Positions 35,046-43,975 of a stretch of DNA of 64,000 bases are shown piece after piece. The stretch's first letter is position 1. Each line of letters starts with the position of its first letter. The position numbers and the translations under genes are program-made. The stretch comes from GCA-2718815 sp963578105 (GTDB lineage: Bacteria; Planctomycetota; Planctomycetia; Pirellulales; Pirellulaceae), in the NCBI GenBank assembly GCA_963578105.1, contig CAUZBP010000002.1, positions 62,001 through 126,000 of the forward strand. The letters run 5' to 3'. The notes below the pieces were generated by a model, which saw only the letters and a list, made by a program, of their open reading frames with translations, ran no database searches and had not been told where the DNA came from.

Positions 35046-36380
35046 GTGACACTTTCCGAGCAGGCACCCATCCCCCGCACCTTCTTGCAGTACCTGCGGT
35101 CCATCGGACCAGGTCTGGTGGTGGTGCTTACCTGGCTGGGTGCGGGTGACATCGTTGATATGGGTGTCGCCGGTGGGAACTACGGATACTCTCTGATGTG
35201 GGTGCTGGTGCTGGCGGTGGTGATGCGATTTCTGTTTGTCTCGCTGATCGCCAAGTACCATCTCTGCAACCAACGTGGCGAAGGGGTACTGGACGGGCTG
35301 ACTCGTCTGCATCCGTGGTACGCACCGTTGTTGTTCTTGGCGTCGATTGTGATGGGGCACGTCTACGGTTCGTACATGACGGTTGGCGTGGGCGAGGTGT
35401 GCCGCAATGTCAGTGGAGTGGGTGAGGTCTGGCAGTGGGCGCTGTTTTGGAACGGTCTGGCATTGGTGCTGGTGATTCGTCCTCAGTACCAGGTGATCGA
35501 GACGCTGTTCAAAGTTTTCCTGGCGGTGCTGTCGGTCTCCCTAGTGGGTACGGCACTGTGGATCGGTCCCGACCCGGGTGCCATCCTGCAGGGGTTTTAT
35601 CGCTTTGAAATACCGCAACAGATGGGCCGGTTCGATCCGCTGCTGGTGGGTACGGCCATGCTGGGGGCCATCGGCGGCTCGCTGATGAACTTTGTTTATC
35701 CGTACTTTCTCGACGCCAAGGGTTGGCGCGGCCCGGCGTTTCGCCGCCTGCAGATGTACGATTTTATCTTAGCCATGAGCGTAATGATCGTACTTAATCT
35801 GGCGATCTGGACACTAGGGGCGAAGTTACTCTGGCCGAATCATACGATTGAGAAAATGGACGATTTGCCGCGTCTACTGAGTGAGGTGCTCGGTCCCGGC
35901 GGGCGTTTGCTGTTTTACGTGGGAATCTTCTCGGCGATTTACACTTCCTTGATTGGCCACGCGATAGGACTCGGCATGATGGGCACTCACGCCTGGCTGC
36001 GGTGGAAGGCCGGCGCGGAGGAGGTGTTGACGGTTGCCGACTTTCGCGCCCACGGTTGGTATCGTGGGATCGCCTTGTTTTGTCTTATCTCCCCACTGGT
36101 CTGGACGCTCCCCGGCATGCCTGATTTTGTGACCTTGACGCTGATTTCCAACGGCGGCCAGATCATTCTGCTTCCCGTGTTGGCGGCCGGCCTCTGGCGG
36201 ATTACTGCTTCAGCACAGTTGATCGGTCCGGAGTACCGAAACCGGGCGTGGGAAAATCTGGTGATGGGTGTCTGGCTGGTCTTTTCGGTGGTCGTAGCCA
36301 TCAAGGCGATCCAGGCGATTTGGGTAACGGCTACCGCCACGGCGCTGGTCGCCGATCGGATAACGCTGCTGTCGTGCTGA
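35046..36380 (+). CDS. Nramp-family transporter with non-canonical metal site
   Basis: The 444-residue protein has about eleven membrane helices in the Nramp (APC) arrangement. The first helix reads IGPGLVVVLTWLGAGDIVDMGVAGGNYGYSLMW, so the canonical Asp-Pro-Gly-Asn is replaced by Gly-Ala-Gly-Asp. The sixth helix has LGAIGGSLMNFVYPYF in place of the usual Met-Pro-His. These are the metal-coordinating positions in true Mn/Fe transporters, so the substrate is probably different. It starts with GTG at 35046. Confidence 0.75.
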   Translation: MTLSEQAPIPRTFLQYLRSIGPGLVVVLTWLGAGDIVDMGVAGGNYGYSLMWVLVLAVVMRFLFVSLIAKYHLCNQRGEGVLDGLTRLHPWYAPLLFLASIVMGHVYGSYMTVGVGEVCRNVSGVGEVWQWALFWNGLALVLVIRPQYQVIETLFKVFLAVLSVSLVGTALWIGPDPGAILQGFYRFEIPQQMGRFDPLLVGTAMLGAIGGSLMNFVYPYFLDAKGWRGPAFRRLQMYDFILAMSVMIVLNLAIWTLGAKLLWPNHTIEKMDDLPRLLSEVLGPGGRLLFYVGIFSAIYTSLIGHAIGLGMMGTHAWLRWKAGAEEVLTVADFRAHGWYRGIALFCLISPLVWTLPGMPDFVTLTLISNGGQIILLPVLAAGLWRITASAQLIGPEYRNRAWENLVMGVWLVFSVVVAIKAIQAIWVTATATALVADRITLLSC

Positions 36381-36804
36381 GTCAAGCGTGGCGACAAGCT
36401 GCCGAGATCAGCGGCTTTACAAACTGGTTGGGGTTTGGCGTTTCGTTTCCCCTTTGGTGTGGATATTCAAGGAGAAGCTGAGCTTCATCCAATTCACACT
36501 GGTCGGCAACAGCCTGCAGGTCGTACGGATTTCGATTCTTCCCGGAGATCTCCTGCTGCATGACGGCGAGCCACATTACGTCGGCGCGAAACCTGGCAAC
36601 CGCCGGTGAGAGAATCTGTTCGCCGGGTTGCTTTTTGCGGTTGCCCAACGGGGTTCTCGGGAGCGGTCGATACGGTGACTGGTGAACTCTGGGGAGAGTG
36701 ACTTACAAACCGCCAGGCCCAATTACCAGGGCCGCTTGTTTCCGCTGGCCTGGTGGACGATGACGCATACATGGTGACTGGCCGAATTTGTTTCCGGGTG
36801 AGAT
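36381..36804. other. Convergent gap, no gene supported
   Basis: Open frames exist on both strands (for example 36382-36648 on the minus strand, 88 residues, moderately helical and charged) but none has a recognisable motif or a good ribosome site, so I list none as a gene. Confidence 0.35.
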
Positions 36805-38004
36805 TCAGCCGTTGTCTTCGCTCGGCTCGACATTGGCCCACGTAAAGAGTCGCCCTTCGGCGAATCGCTTCAGATCAAACCGTTCGATGTCCGCCGGTAC
36901 TTTCTGCTCAACCATGAATTGGGCCATGCAACGGCCCACCCAGGGTGATAATGAAAATCCACCACCACTGAATCCGAGCGCGAAGTAGAGTCCCTCCACG
37001 TCGGCAACTCGATCCAGGATGGGAATTCCGTCGGGTGTGTAGTCGTAGACGCAGGCATACGTTCGGTGGACGAAACCATGCGCCATCGGTGGCAGCGTGA
37101 TCGCCAGACGGCGGTGCATATCCGCCAGCGACTCAAAGTGGGCCGTCTGCCTGTATTGGTCGGGGTTTTCGGCCACCATGTCCTTGACGCCGTGCAACCG
37201 GTCGCTCTCCCGCCATCCAACGAACATTTGCATCTGGCCTTCGGGTCGCAGGTAAAGCATCGAACGGGCATCGGTCAGAATTCGGGAAACGCGAAAATCG
37301 GATGCCCAGGGGGTGTGAAAGAATGCCATTTCTGCCCGGTGCGGATAAACTGGCACATCGACCCCAAGTTGGGCGAGTTGATTGGTGCCCCACACGGACG
37401 TGGCCACCAGTGCCTGGGGGGCGTCGTAGCGGCCCTGAGGGGTGTCGACGCCGACGAACCGGTCGCCCTGAACGACAAGTTTCGCCACTTCACAGCCTTC
37501 GCAGATTGTCACCCCCATTTGTCTGGCGACGGCGAGAAGTGCCTGGACCGTTGGCATCGGGTCCAGGTGGATGGCGCCCGGTTCGTACACGTAGAGCGTC
37601 TCGTCGTCCTCACGCAGTCCCGGCTGAAGCTGTTGAGCCTGACGAGCGTCGATGCGCTGTGACTGGCAGCCAGCTTGTTCCGCAACGGTCATGGCTTCAT
37701 CGACAATGGCTGCTTGTGTCGGTTCGGACAGTAACAGGTAGCCAGCGGGATGCAGTGGGAGCGGCACGCCGAAACGCTGGTCGAATGTCTTAAAGAAGTC
37801 CATGGATTCCACGAGAGCTCGAGATAGTGATTCGTCTCGTACCAGGCCGCGCAGTACTCCTGCTGCGCGATGGGACTGGCCTGCCCCGATATGATGGCGT
37901 TCCAGAATGGTCACGCGCTCGACCCCCTGTAACTTCAAGTGGACGGCGGTCGAAAGTCCTGTCACGCCACCACCAATCAGGATTACATCAGAGGTGTGTC
38001 TCAT
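36805..38004 (-). CDS. FAD-dependent oxidoreductase (DAO family)
   Basis: This is a glycine/D-amino-acid oxidase or sarcosine-oxidase-like flavoprotein of 399 residues. The FAD site DVILIGGGVTGLSTAVHLKLQG lies at residues 6-27, followed by VTILERHHIGAGQSHRAAGVLRG; the C-terminal CVYDYTPDGIPILDRVADVEGLYFALGFSGGGFSLSPWVG is the usual FAD/substrate region. The start at 38004 (MRHTSD) puts the motif at the N-terminus. It is a stand-alone monomeric type rather than part of the soxBDAG complex. The substrate is unknown, probably a secondary or D-amino acid. Confidence 0.88.
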   Translation of the reverse strand: MRHTSDVILIGGGVTGLSTAVHLKLQGVERVTILERHHIGAGQSHRAAGVLRGLVRDESLSRALVESMDFFKTFDQRFGVPLPLHPAGYLLLSEPTQAAIVDEAMTVAEQAGCQSQRIDARQAQQLQPGLREDDETLYVYEPGAIHLDPMPTVQALLAVARQMGVTICEGCEVAKLVVQGDRFVGVDTPQGRYDAPQALVATSVWGTNQLAQLGVDVPVYPHRAEMAFFHTPWASDFRVSRILTDARSMLYLRPEGQMQMFVGWRESDRLHGVKDMVAENPDQYRQTAHFESLADMHRRLAITLPPMAHGFVHRTYACVYDYTPDGIPILDRVADVEGLYFALGFSGGGFSLSPWVGRCMAQFMVEQKVPADIERFDLKRFAEGRLFTWANVEPSEDNG

Positions 38005-38298
38005 CGGTCGTTTATATTCACTGGCGAAAAACACATTTCCGGTGCCGATTCACTGTGATCGTCACAAGAAAAGGGTCGGTTACACTGGCAGTCAGGATTG
38101 TAGCACTCTCGGACACTCGCGCACACTCAGCACGCGTTTCCAACCCCCTGGCCTTTTGAAGTAACTTCATCCACTCACTGGTTGCTGCTTTTTTTGCCAG
38201 TTTTTCCCGGGCTGGCCGGAGGGGTTCACGGCTGGGTGGAGTATACTTGTGTCGAGCGACTTTTATCCAAAGAGATCGGCGAAGAGGAAATCCAACTC

Positions 38299-39156
38299 AT
38301 GAAAAAAATTCAAATTTCAGCAACGATCATGATTGGTCTTGTGGTCACGTTGTCCGTTCCTTGCATTACTTTGAGTGAGGCGTCCGAACGCGTGCGACGC
38401 AAGAGTGGACTGCCCCCCGTCGGTTACTCGGACACGGTAAACATTCCGGGACAGAAATGGCGAGTTCACGATGTCAGTCGCCCTGAACCAGGGATCATCG
38501 ACCCGGCTACCGAAAGCGCACCGGACTCACCCGGCAGTCCACCTTCGGATGCCGTGGTGCTGTTTGACGGAACCGATCTTTCCCAGTGGAAAAATTCTGA
38601 CGGAAACGCAGCAGACTGGAAAATTGAGAACGGTTATGCCGAAGTCAACGGGACCGGGTCCATCAGCACCAAGGAAGGGTTTGGCAGTTGCCAGTTACAT
38701 CTCGAATGGGCAACTCCGGAGGAAGTCCAGGGTGAAAGCCAGGGCCGTGGAAACAGTGGTGTTCTGGTGATGGGGATTTATGAAATTCAGGTCCTGGATT
38801 CTCACAACAATCGCACCTACTCGGACGGGCAGGCGGCAGCCATCTATGGCCAGTTCCCACCGCTGGTCAACGCATCGCGCGGGCCGAGCCAGTGGCAAAC
38901 TTATGACATCATCTTCGAGGCGCCCCGGTGGGAAGGTGAAAGGTTGACCAGGCCGGCTTATTTTACCGTGTTGCACAATGGAGTCCTGGTGCATCACCAC
39001 ACGGCCATTGTGGGTCGTGTTGCCCATAAGGATCCCGCACAATACACCCCCCATGAGGATAAGTTGCCACTGACCTTGCAGGATCATGGCGACCCGGTTC
39101 GTTTCCGGAACGTCTGGATTCGTCCATTAACGGATTATGACACGGACCGTTGGTAA
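38299..39156 (+). CDS. DUF1080 / 3-keto-disaccharide hydrolase domain protein
   Basis: The 285-residue exported protein has a signal peptide (MKKIQISATIMIGLVVTLSV) and one DUF1080 domain, a concanavalin-like fold abundant in planctomycetes: VVLFDGTDLSQWKN, WKIENGYAEVNGTGSISTKEGFGSCQLHLEW, GNSGVLVMGIYEIQVLDSHNN, WQTYDIIFEAP, TVLHNGVLVHHH and LTLQDHGDPVRFRNVWIRPL. Members hydrolyse 3-keto sugars. ATG 38299 follows GAGGAAA; the frame extends to 38182. Confidence 0.92.
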   Translation: MKKIQISATIMIGLVVTLSVPCITLSEASERVRRKSGLPPVGYSDTVNIPGQKWRVHDVSRPEPGIIDPATESAPDSPGSPPSDAVVLFDGTDLSQWKNSDGNAADWKIENGYAEVNGTGSISTKEGFGSCQLHLEWATPEEVQGESQGRGNSGVLVMGIYEIQVLDSHNNRTYSDGQAAAIYGQFPPLVNASRGPSQWQTYDIIFEAPRWEGERLTRPAYFTVLHNGVLVHHHTAIVGRVAHKDPAQYTPHEDKLPLTLQDHGDPVRFRNVWIRPLTDYDTDRW

Positions 39157-39351
39157 TCGGCGAAAGGCGTGTTTTGAGGGTGGGAGTTTCACGGGCCCGG
39201 TCGGCCGGTTCATTTTTGTGAAACAACCAGTGGACGTGCCGATGATCGGGGCGATAGGGTGAACACCTTCAGCACAGGGCCAGCAAGGGGCGGCGGGCCA
39301 GTGCTGAAATGCGATCCACCCAGCATTCGACCCGCGTTCCCGGCCAGTCCA

Positions 39352-40446
39352 CTACTTGCCCAGAATCAGTGCTGCGCACACTTTCGCCAAGCGGTTTAAT
39401 TCGTCGATTGGCATCGATTCTTCATTCGTATGAATATCTAGATAACCAACGGAGATCACGACGGTCGGCAGGCCTTTCGCATTCAGTTCGTTGCCGTCAC
39501 TGCCGCCACAGGTCACCGATTGCCAGGAGGCCACACCGGCCGCCTTCATGGCCGACTCGGCGCGACACACGATAGGAGACTCGGGTTCGAAGCGAAAGCC
39601 TTGAATGGTACGTACGGGTTCGAATTCGATGCGCCCTCCCAGAGCCTCGGCGGCCTGTTGGCAGCAGTCCAAAAGGTCGTTACTGATACGCTCATATTTT
39701 TTCTGAGAAAGACTGCGAGCGTTCCAGACGAGTTCTGCCCGGGGCGGTACGACATTAGATGCCTCGCCGCCAGCGATCGTTCCGATATTGGTTGTGGTTT
39801 CCTCGTCAACACGGCCCAAATTCATGGCCCCGATGGCCCGGGAGGCCATGGCAATTGCGCTGCGGCCATTTTCAGGTTCCATCCCGGCATGGGCCGCGCG
39901 GCCATGAAACACCACACGGGCGGTTTCAGCCCAGGGTGCGGCCAGCATGATACCTCCCACCGGTCCATCCGCATCCGGAATGAACGCCATTTTTGAACGG
40001 ACAGGACCGACGTCAAATGCTCGGGAGCCAATATGTCCCACATCTTCGCCCACGGTGAACAGGACTTCAGCAGGTGGGTGTGGGATGTCCTGTTCGGCGA
40101 CCGCCAGGACCGCTTCGACGATGGCGGCCACGGCAGCTTTGTCATCTGCACCCAACACACTCGAACCGTCCGAGTAGACGGTCCCATCGCGCACGATCGG
40201 ATCCATGCCCTCGGTTGGTATCACTGTATCGGTGTGGGCGCACAATAAAATTGGTTCCTCATCGACGAGCATCCCGTTGCCGGGCCAGTAGCCAAGCATG
40301 TTGCGGTGCTCATCATAAGAAATTTCGACTCCTACCGGTTCCAGCAGATTGGCGAGGATCTCCATGACGGGATCCTCCTGGGGGTAGTAGCTGTTAATCC
40401 GCAGGATAGAAAGGAATGTTTCCAGAAGGCGGTCGGGGTTGATCAT
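39352..40446 (-). CDS. M20 family metallopeptidase
   Basis: A 364-residue M20 peptidase, of the tripeptidase/PepT-like type. Metal-binding motifs are LLCAHTDTVIP (His and Asp), SVLGADDKAAVAAIVEAV (bridging Asp), FTVGEDVGHIGSRAFD (Glu-region, with Glu-Asp), PDADGPVG, FHGRAAHAG (dimer-domain His) and a terminal HTNEESM. The start at 40446 is chosen since MINPDRLLETFLSILRI is the normal family N-terminus. It likely cleaves small peptides in the cytoplasm. Confidence 0.9.
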   Translation of the reverse strand: MINPDRLLETFLSILRINSYYPQEDPVMEILANLLEPVGVEISYDEHRNMLGYWPGNGMLVDEEPILLCAHTDTVIPTEGMDPIVRDGTVYSDGSSVLGADDKAAVAAIVEAVLAVAEQDIPHPPAEVLFTVGEDVGHIGSRAFDVGPVRSKMAFIPDADGPVGGIMLAAPWAETARVVFHGRAAHAGMEPENGRSAIAMASRAIGAMNLGRVDEETTTNIGTIAGGEASNVVPPRAELVWNARSLSQKKYERISNDLLDCCQQAAEALGGRIEFEPVRTIQGFRFEPESPIVCRAESAMKAAGVASWQSVTCGGSDGNELNAKGLPTVVISVGYLDIHTNEESMPIDELNRLAKVCAALILGK

Positions 40447-40754
40447 CAGAAGATGTTTCACCTTGTGTCTCTGAAGTTTACAATCAGAGGTGTGTTTCAG
40501 TCTGTAGCCTAAGTTAGCGTTGCGACGTCGCCCTGACAAGGATTGAGGCTCTGGTGTTTTTGGAGTGGGAGGATTGAAGGGTCCACCCGAACTTTTAAAA
40601 CACGCGAGTTGTTTGTTTTGTTTGCCCTGTTCAATGCCGGAAGTTCCGGGTATTCCAGGTAACGGTCTGAAGCGGTCCACCCGGGATGGACCTCTGGACT
40701 TTGACTGTGAGTGTTGTCAATGCGCAGCCTCAATCTACAAGAGGATGTAGTCGG

Positions 40755-41843
40755 ATGAAGATTACAGGTGTGGAGACGTTCCTGGTTGAAGTTCCACAGA
40801 AATACCCGATTGCACCCTATCAATCGAGGTACCGGGCCAGTTCGAAAAAAGACGCATTACTGATCCGCTTGGAAACGGACGATGGGATCGTGGGTTGGGG
40901 CGAAACTCCACGGAGATATTTTGGCGAAAGATGGTCCAAAGTCGAATTGAGTCGGCTGGCAGACAAGGTGCTTGGGCGCGATCCGACCACAATCTCAGCG
41001 ATGGTCGCGGAGTGGCAGCTTGACGGTGGATATTTGCAAAGCGCTGTCGAGATGGCGCTGTGGGACATTTTGGGCAAGGTTTGCAAGCAACCCCTTTACC
41101 GTTTGCTGGGAGGCCTTTACCGCGAAGAAATCGAACTGGCCTGTTGCATGGGAATTCGGCCGGTTGCAGAGGTGCGAGAAATTGCCAAGTTGTATGTTGA
41201 AAAAGGGTTTGGCACCCTGAAGATCAAAGCGGGCCGCCACCCCGAGGAGGACCTGGCGGCGGCACGAACGATTCGTGATGCCGTGGGCGACCGACTTCAG
41301 CTGCGGATTGATCCCAATACTGGCTACACACCTGACGTCTGCCTGCAATTGGCCAGGGACCTGGAACCCTACAATCTACAATATTTCGAGCAACCCATGC
41401 CGGCGGACTTGTTGGAAGACTCGGCCCGTATTCGTGGTCTGACGTCGACGCCATTGGCACTGAACGAATCGGTAACGACTATCGAACAGGTGCGCAAGAT
41501 TCTTGACCTGAAGGCGGCCGCGGTCCTTTTGCCCGACACCTATCAATGTGGTGGTCTGTGGGCCTGCAAGTTGATCGGCGAATTGTCTGGATCAGCGGGG
41601 ATCCCTTGTGTGATGCATTGCGCGCACGATCTGGGACCGAAGACCGCGGCAATGTTGCACCTGGTTGCAGCCAGTCCGAACTTTTCCATGGCCAATGACT
41701 GTACCTATTTCGGGTTGGATGACGACATCATTACCGATCCGTTTCACATCCAGCAGGGAAAACTTAAGGTTCCCCATGGTCACGGCCTGGGAATCGAAGT
41801 CGATTTGAAAAAAGTGCGCAAGTATCAAGTACCAGGGCCATGA
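40755..41843 (+). CDS. Enolase-superfamily enzyme (mandelate racemase / muconate lactonizing type)
   Basis: The 362-residue protein has the N-terminal capping domain (MKITGVETFLVEVPQKYP, DGIVGWGETP) and the barrel with a KxK motif (GTLKIKAGRH), metal ligands RIDPNTGY (Asp), QYFEQPM (Glu) and ALNESV (Glu), and the later MHCAHDLGPKTAAMLHLVAA. It probably acts on a sugar acid or related carboxylate as a dehydratase or racemase. AGAGGA precedes the ATG at 40755. The KxK pair favours the MLE-type subgroup. Confidence 0.88.
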   Translation: MKITGVETFLVEVPQKYPIAPYQSRYRASSKKDALLIRLETDDGIVGWGETPRRYFGERWSKVELSRLADKVLGRDPTTISAMVAEWQLDGGYLQSAVEMALWDILGKVCKQPLYRLLGGLYREEIELACCMGIRPVAEVREIAKLYVEKGFGTLKIKAGRHPEEDLAAARTIRDAVGDRLQLRIDPNTGYTPDVCLQLARDLEPYNLQYFEQPMPADLLEDSARIRGLTSTPLALNESVTTIEQVRKILDLKAAAVLLPDTYQCGGLWACKLIGELSGSAGIPCVMHCAHDLGPKTAAMLHLVAASPNFSMANDCTYFGLDDDIITDPFHIQQGKLKVPHGHGLGIEVDLKKVRKYQVPGP

Positions 41844-42316
41844 CGGATGCGATGGAAAAAAGGTCTCGTATCGCTGCAACTTGTGGTTGACGTCCAATGC
41901 CGACGGTTTCAGTGCTAAAGCATGCAAACCTTTCCTGATAGCAGACTGGTGACCTGCAGCAGATGATATTGGGCGTAGTCGACCGGACCCTTGGTGCAGA
42001 ACCCTTTGCTGGGCGTAGTCTGCGATCAATCGACCGCGACACTGTCGCCGGGAACCGGCCGCCAAATGTTGGATTTTGCGGTGGTAGAGGGTATAATCGG
42101 GATCTCGTTTCTTCTTGTGGTTGAACGCCTGTTGCTGAACTGACTTTGTTGTGGGAAGCAGTGAAGACGTATGGGACGTTTTTTAAATCCAGACAAGTGT
42201 AGGGTCCGACAGCAAGAGATTACCAGTCTTTCTTCTTTTTGATATGTGCGGAACCGCAGAATTGAGGAATCCGAGCGACCATTCGGAGGCCAATAACAAA
42301 TAAGGACGACTTTGGA
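41844..42316. other. Leader region of the tandem protease genes
   Basis: No gene is supported. GGGCGTAGTC occurs twice, at 41971-41980 and 42011-42020. A good sigma-70 promoter is described at 42069-42097; the transcript would have a leader of about 210 bases that is rich in A and T near the gene. Confidence 0.5.
42069..42097 (+). promoter_or_regulatory. Sigma-70 type promoter for the first protease gene
   Basis: TTGGAT (42069-42074) and TATAAT (42092-42097) are separated by exactly 17 bases. The downstream gene begins at 42317. This is the best-matching promoter I found in the window. Confidence 0.6.
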
Positions 42317-43633
42317 ATGAACAGAAAAAAAAACGGGAAGGGTTTGGTTGTATTGGCTCTTTCGTTGTTATTTGTCGGGTCGATGACAAATCCTTCCTCG
42401 GCCCTCACGAGACGAAACGGTGTCACTAACGCACAACTTAAAACGTTTGCCAATAACGAGCATCCTTACGGCGGGTTTGTGTCTGCCTATTGGCTGGGCA
42501 GCGGTACGTTGATCTCACCGAACTGGGTTCTGACCGCCAAGCATCTATTGAATGGTGGATCAGCAACGGTCAGTTTTTACGGTGCCACCCGGTCGAGTTC
42601 AGGCAACCAGCACCACTTCCACCCATCACTCGATGTGGCGTTGATGAAGCTGGACAGCCCCATCACGAACGTTGATCCAGTCAGTCTCTATGACCTGAGT
42701 TTCGGTTCCGAAGCCGGACAGGATGCCGTGATGATGGGAGCCGGTTATCCGGGTTCGGGTACAAACGGAGAACAATGTTGTGCCGGCACCCGCAGGGCCG
42801 GACAGAGTCGGATCATAAGCTCTGGCGGTAGCATCGCCAGCACACAATTTCGAAGTCCCGGATCGGGTGCGCTGCCTCTGGAAGTTGGCGGCGCCCTGGG
42901 TGACAGTGGTGGAGGGCTGGTACTGAATGTGGACGGTGAAAATGCATTGGCCGGAGTGCAGTCTTATACCACGGTGAACTATCCGCAAAGTAGTTATGGT
43001 GTTGTAACCAGTTATGTGCGTACTGCTCCGTTGAACGATTGGATCACGGGCATTGCAACCGATGCGGTGCTCGTCGGGACCCCGCCACCACCACCGCCAC
43101 CACCGCCACCACCATCATGTCACTTCAACGAGGATTCCGTTTGCAATGCTGCTGATCTCAACAAGATGTACGCTGATACCGGCTATGACTTGGTCAATGG
43201 TGTTGCCGCTACTGGCTTGGAGCAGTTTGATCTCAATACTGACGATGTGGTCAATAATTTGGACATCGATGAGTGGCTTACGATGGCCGCCACGGAGAAC
43301 GGTTATACCATCCCTTATCGGCGCGGGGACGCCAACGGAGTCAACAGCGTGCATCCTGGTAACAGGACTGTCGACTTGATTGACTTCAGCGTGTTGTCCA
43401 ATCAATTTGATCCCTCCGGACTCAACGGACCGAATTTGTGGACGGATGGAAATTTCGACGGAGACGATGATGTTGATCTTGCCGACTACATGTTGTTGGC
43501 GGCCAACTTTAGCTTTGTACCGTACGGTTCAGGTCCGCAGGCTGTGCCGGAACCCTCTTCCCTGGTACTTTGCTGGTTGATGTTGATCGGGCTGGTCGGC
43601 ACGTTTCGATCATCGATAGTAAGGGCCCGGTAG
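42317..43633 (+). CDS. Secreted trypsin-like serine protease with dockerin-like and PEP-CTERM regions (copy 1)
   Basis: The 438-residue protein has a signal peptide (LVVLALSLLFVGSMTNPSSA), then a chymotrypsin-fold protease with triad His76 (VLTAKHLL), Asp106 (SLDVALMKL) and Ser197 (LGDSGGGL). A polyproline linker at about residues 255-266 leads to dockerin-like calcium loops (DLNTDDVVNNLDIDEWL, DANGVNSVHP with VDLIDFSVL, NFDGDDDVDLADYMLL). It ends AVPEPSSLVLCWLMLIGLVG then basic residues, a PEP-CTERM anchor. The protein is likely exported and held at the surface. It has a close paralogue 340 bases downstream. Confidence 0.92.
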   Translation: MNRKKNGKGLVVLALSLLFVGSMTNPSSALTRRNGVTNAQLKTFANNEHPYGGFVSAYWLGSGTLISPNWVLTAKHLLNGGSATVSFYGATRSSSGNQHHFHPSLDVALMKLDSPITNVDPVSLYDLSFGSEAGQDAVMMGAGYPGSGTNGEQCCAGTRRAGQSRIISSGGSIASTQFRSPGSGALPLEVGGALGDSGGGLVLNVDGENALAGVQSYTTVNYPQSSYGVVTSYVRTAPLNDWITGIATDAVLVGTPPPPPPPPPPPSCHFNEDSVCNAADLNKMYADTGYDLVNGVAATGLEQFDLNTDDVVNNLDIDEWLTMAATENGYTIPYRRGDANGVNSVHPGNRTVDLIDFSVLSNQFDPSGLNGPNLWTDGNFDGDDDVDLADYMLLAANFSFVPYGSGPQAVPEPSSLVLCWLMLIGLVGTFRSSIVRAR

Positions 43634-43975
43634 GAGTAAAAACGGTTTAGAAAGTCACCTGACGGTTTTGTTCGTTACGAACCGGTTGCAGATCGAGATG
43701 GTGGTTGGTTGACGGTCGACATTCAATCAACGTACCAGGTGCAGCCGGATTGCGTTGCGGGCACTCGGAGGTTCCCGGAGATGTCCGCCAGCGCGCCGTG
43801 TCTTTGTCCGTTTCGATGTGTCCGGGTGTGGAGCAGCGAAAGCTGTTTTCTTCGACATGGCCGTGAAACCCGATGACATGTTTTGTCCAAAATTGCCGGT
43901 TCGCCGGACAGAGAGTTCAGCGACAAGATGGGAAGAACCAAAGAGAGGTAGTAGAAATTGACAAGGAATAAAAAA
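43634..43975. other. Gap between the tandem protease genes
   Basis: No gene is seen. The sequence does not obviously repeat the region upstream of copy 1, so the duplicated unit seems limited to the coding part, though this was judged by eye. Confidence 0.35.

Noticed and set aside
36382..36648. 88-residue minus-strand frame
   Set aside because: No ribosome site, no family motif, and it partly overlaps the end region of the transporter; left as non-coding.
43080..43120. CCACCACC-type short repeats taken as a possible repeat array
   Set aside because: They encode the polyproline linker of the protease in frame and are not a CRISPR or microsatellite locus of separate interest.
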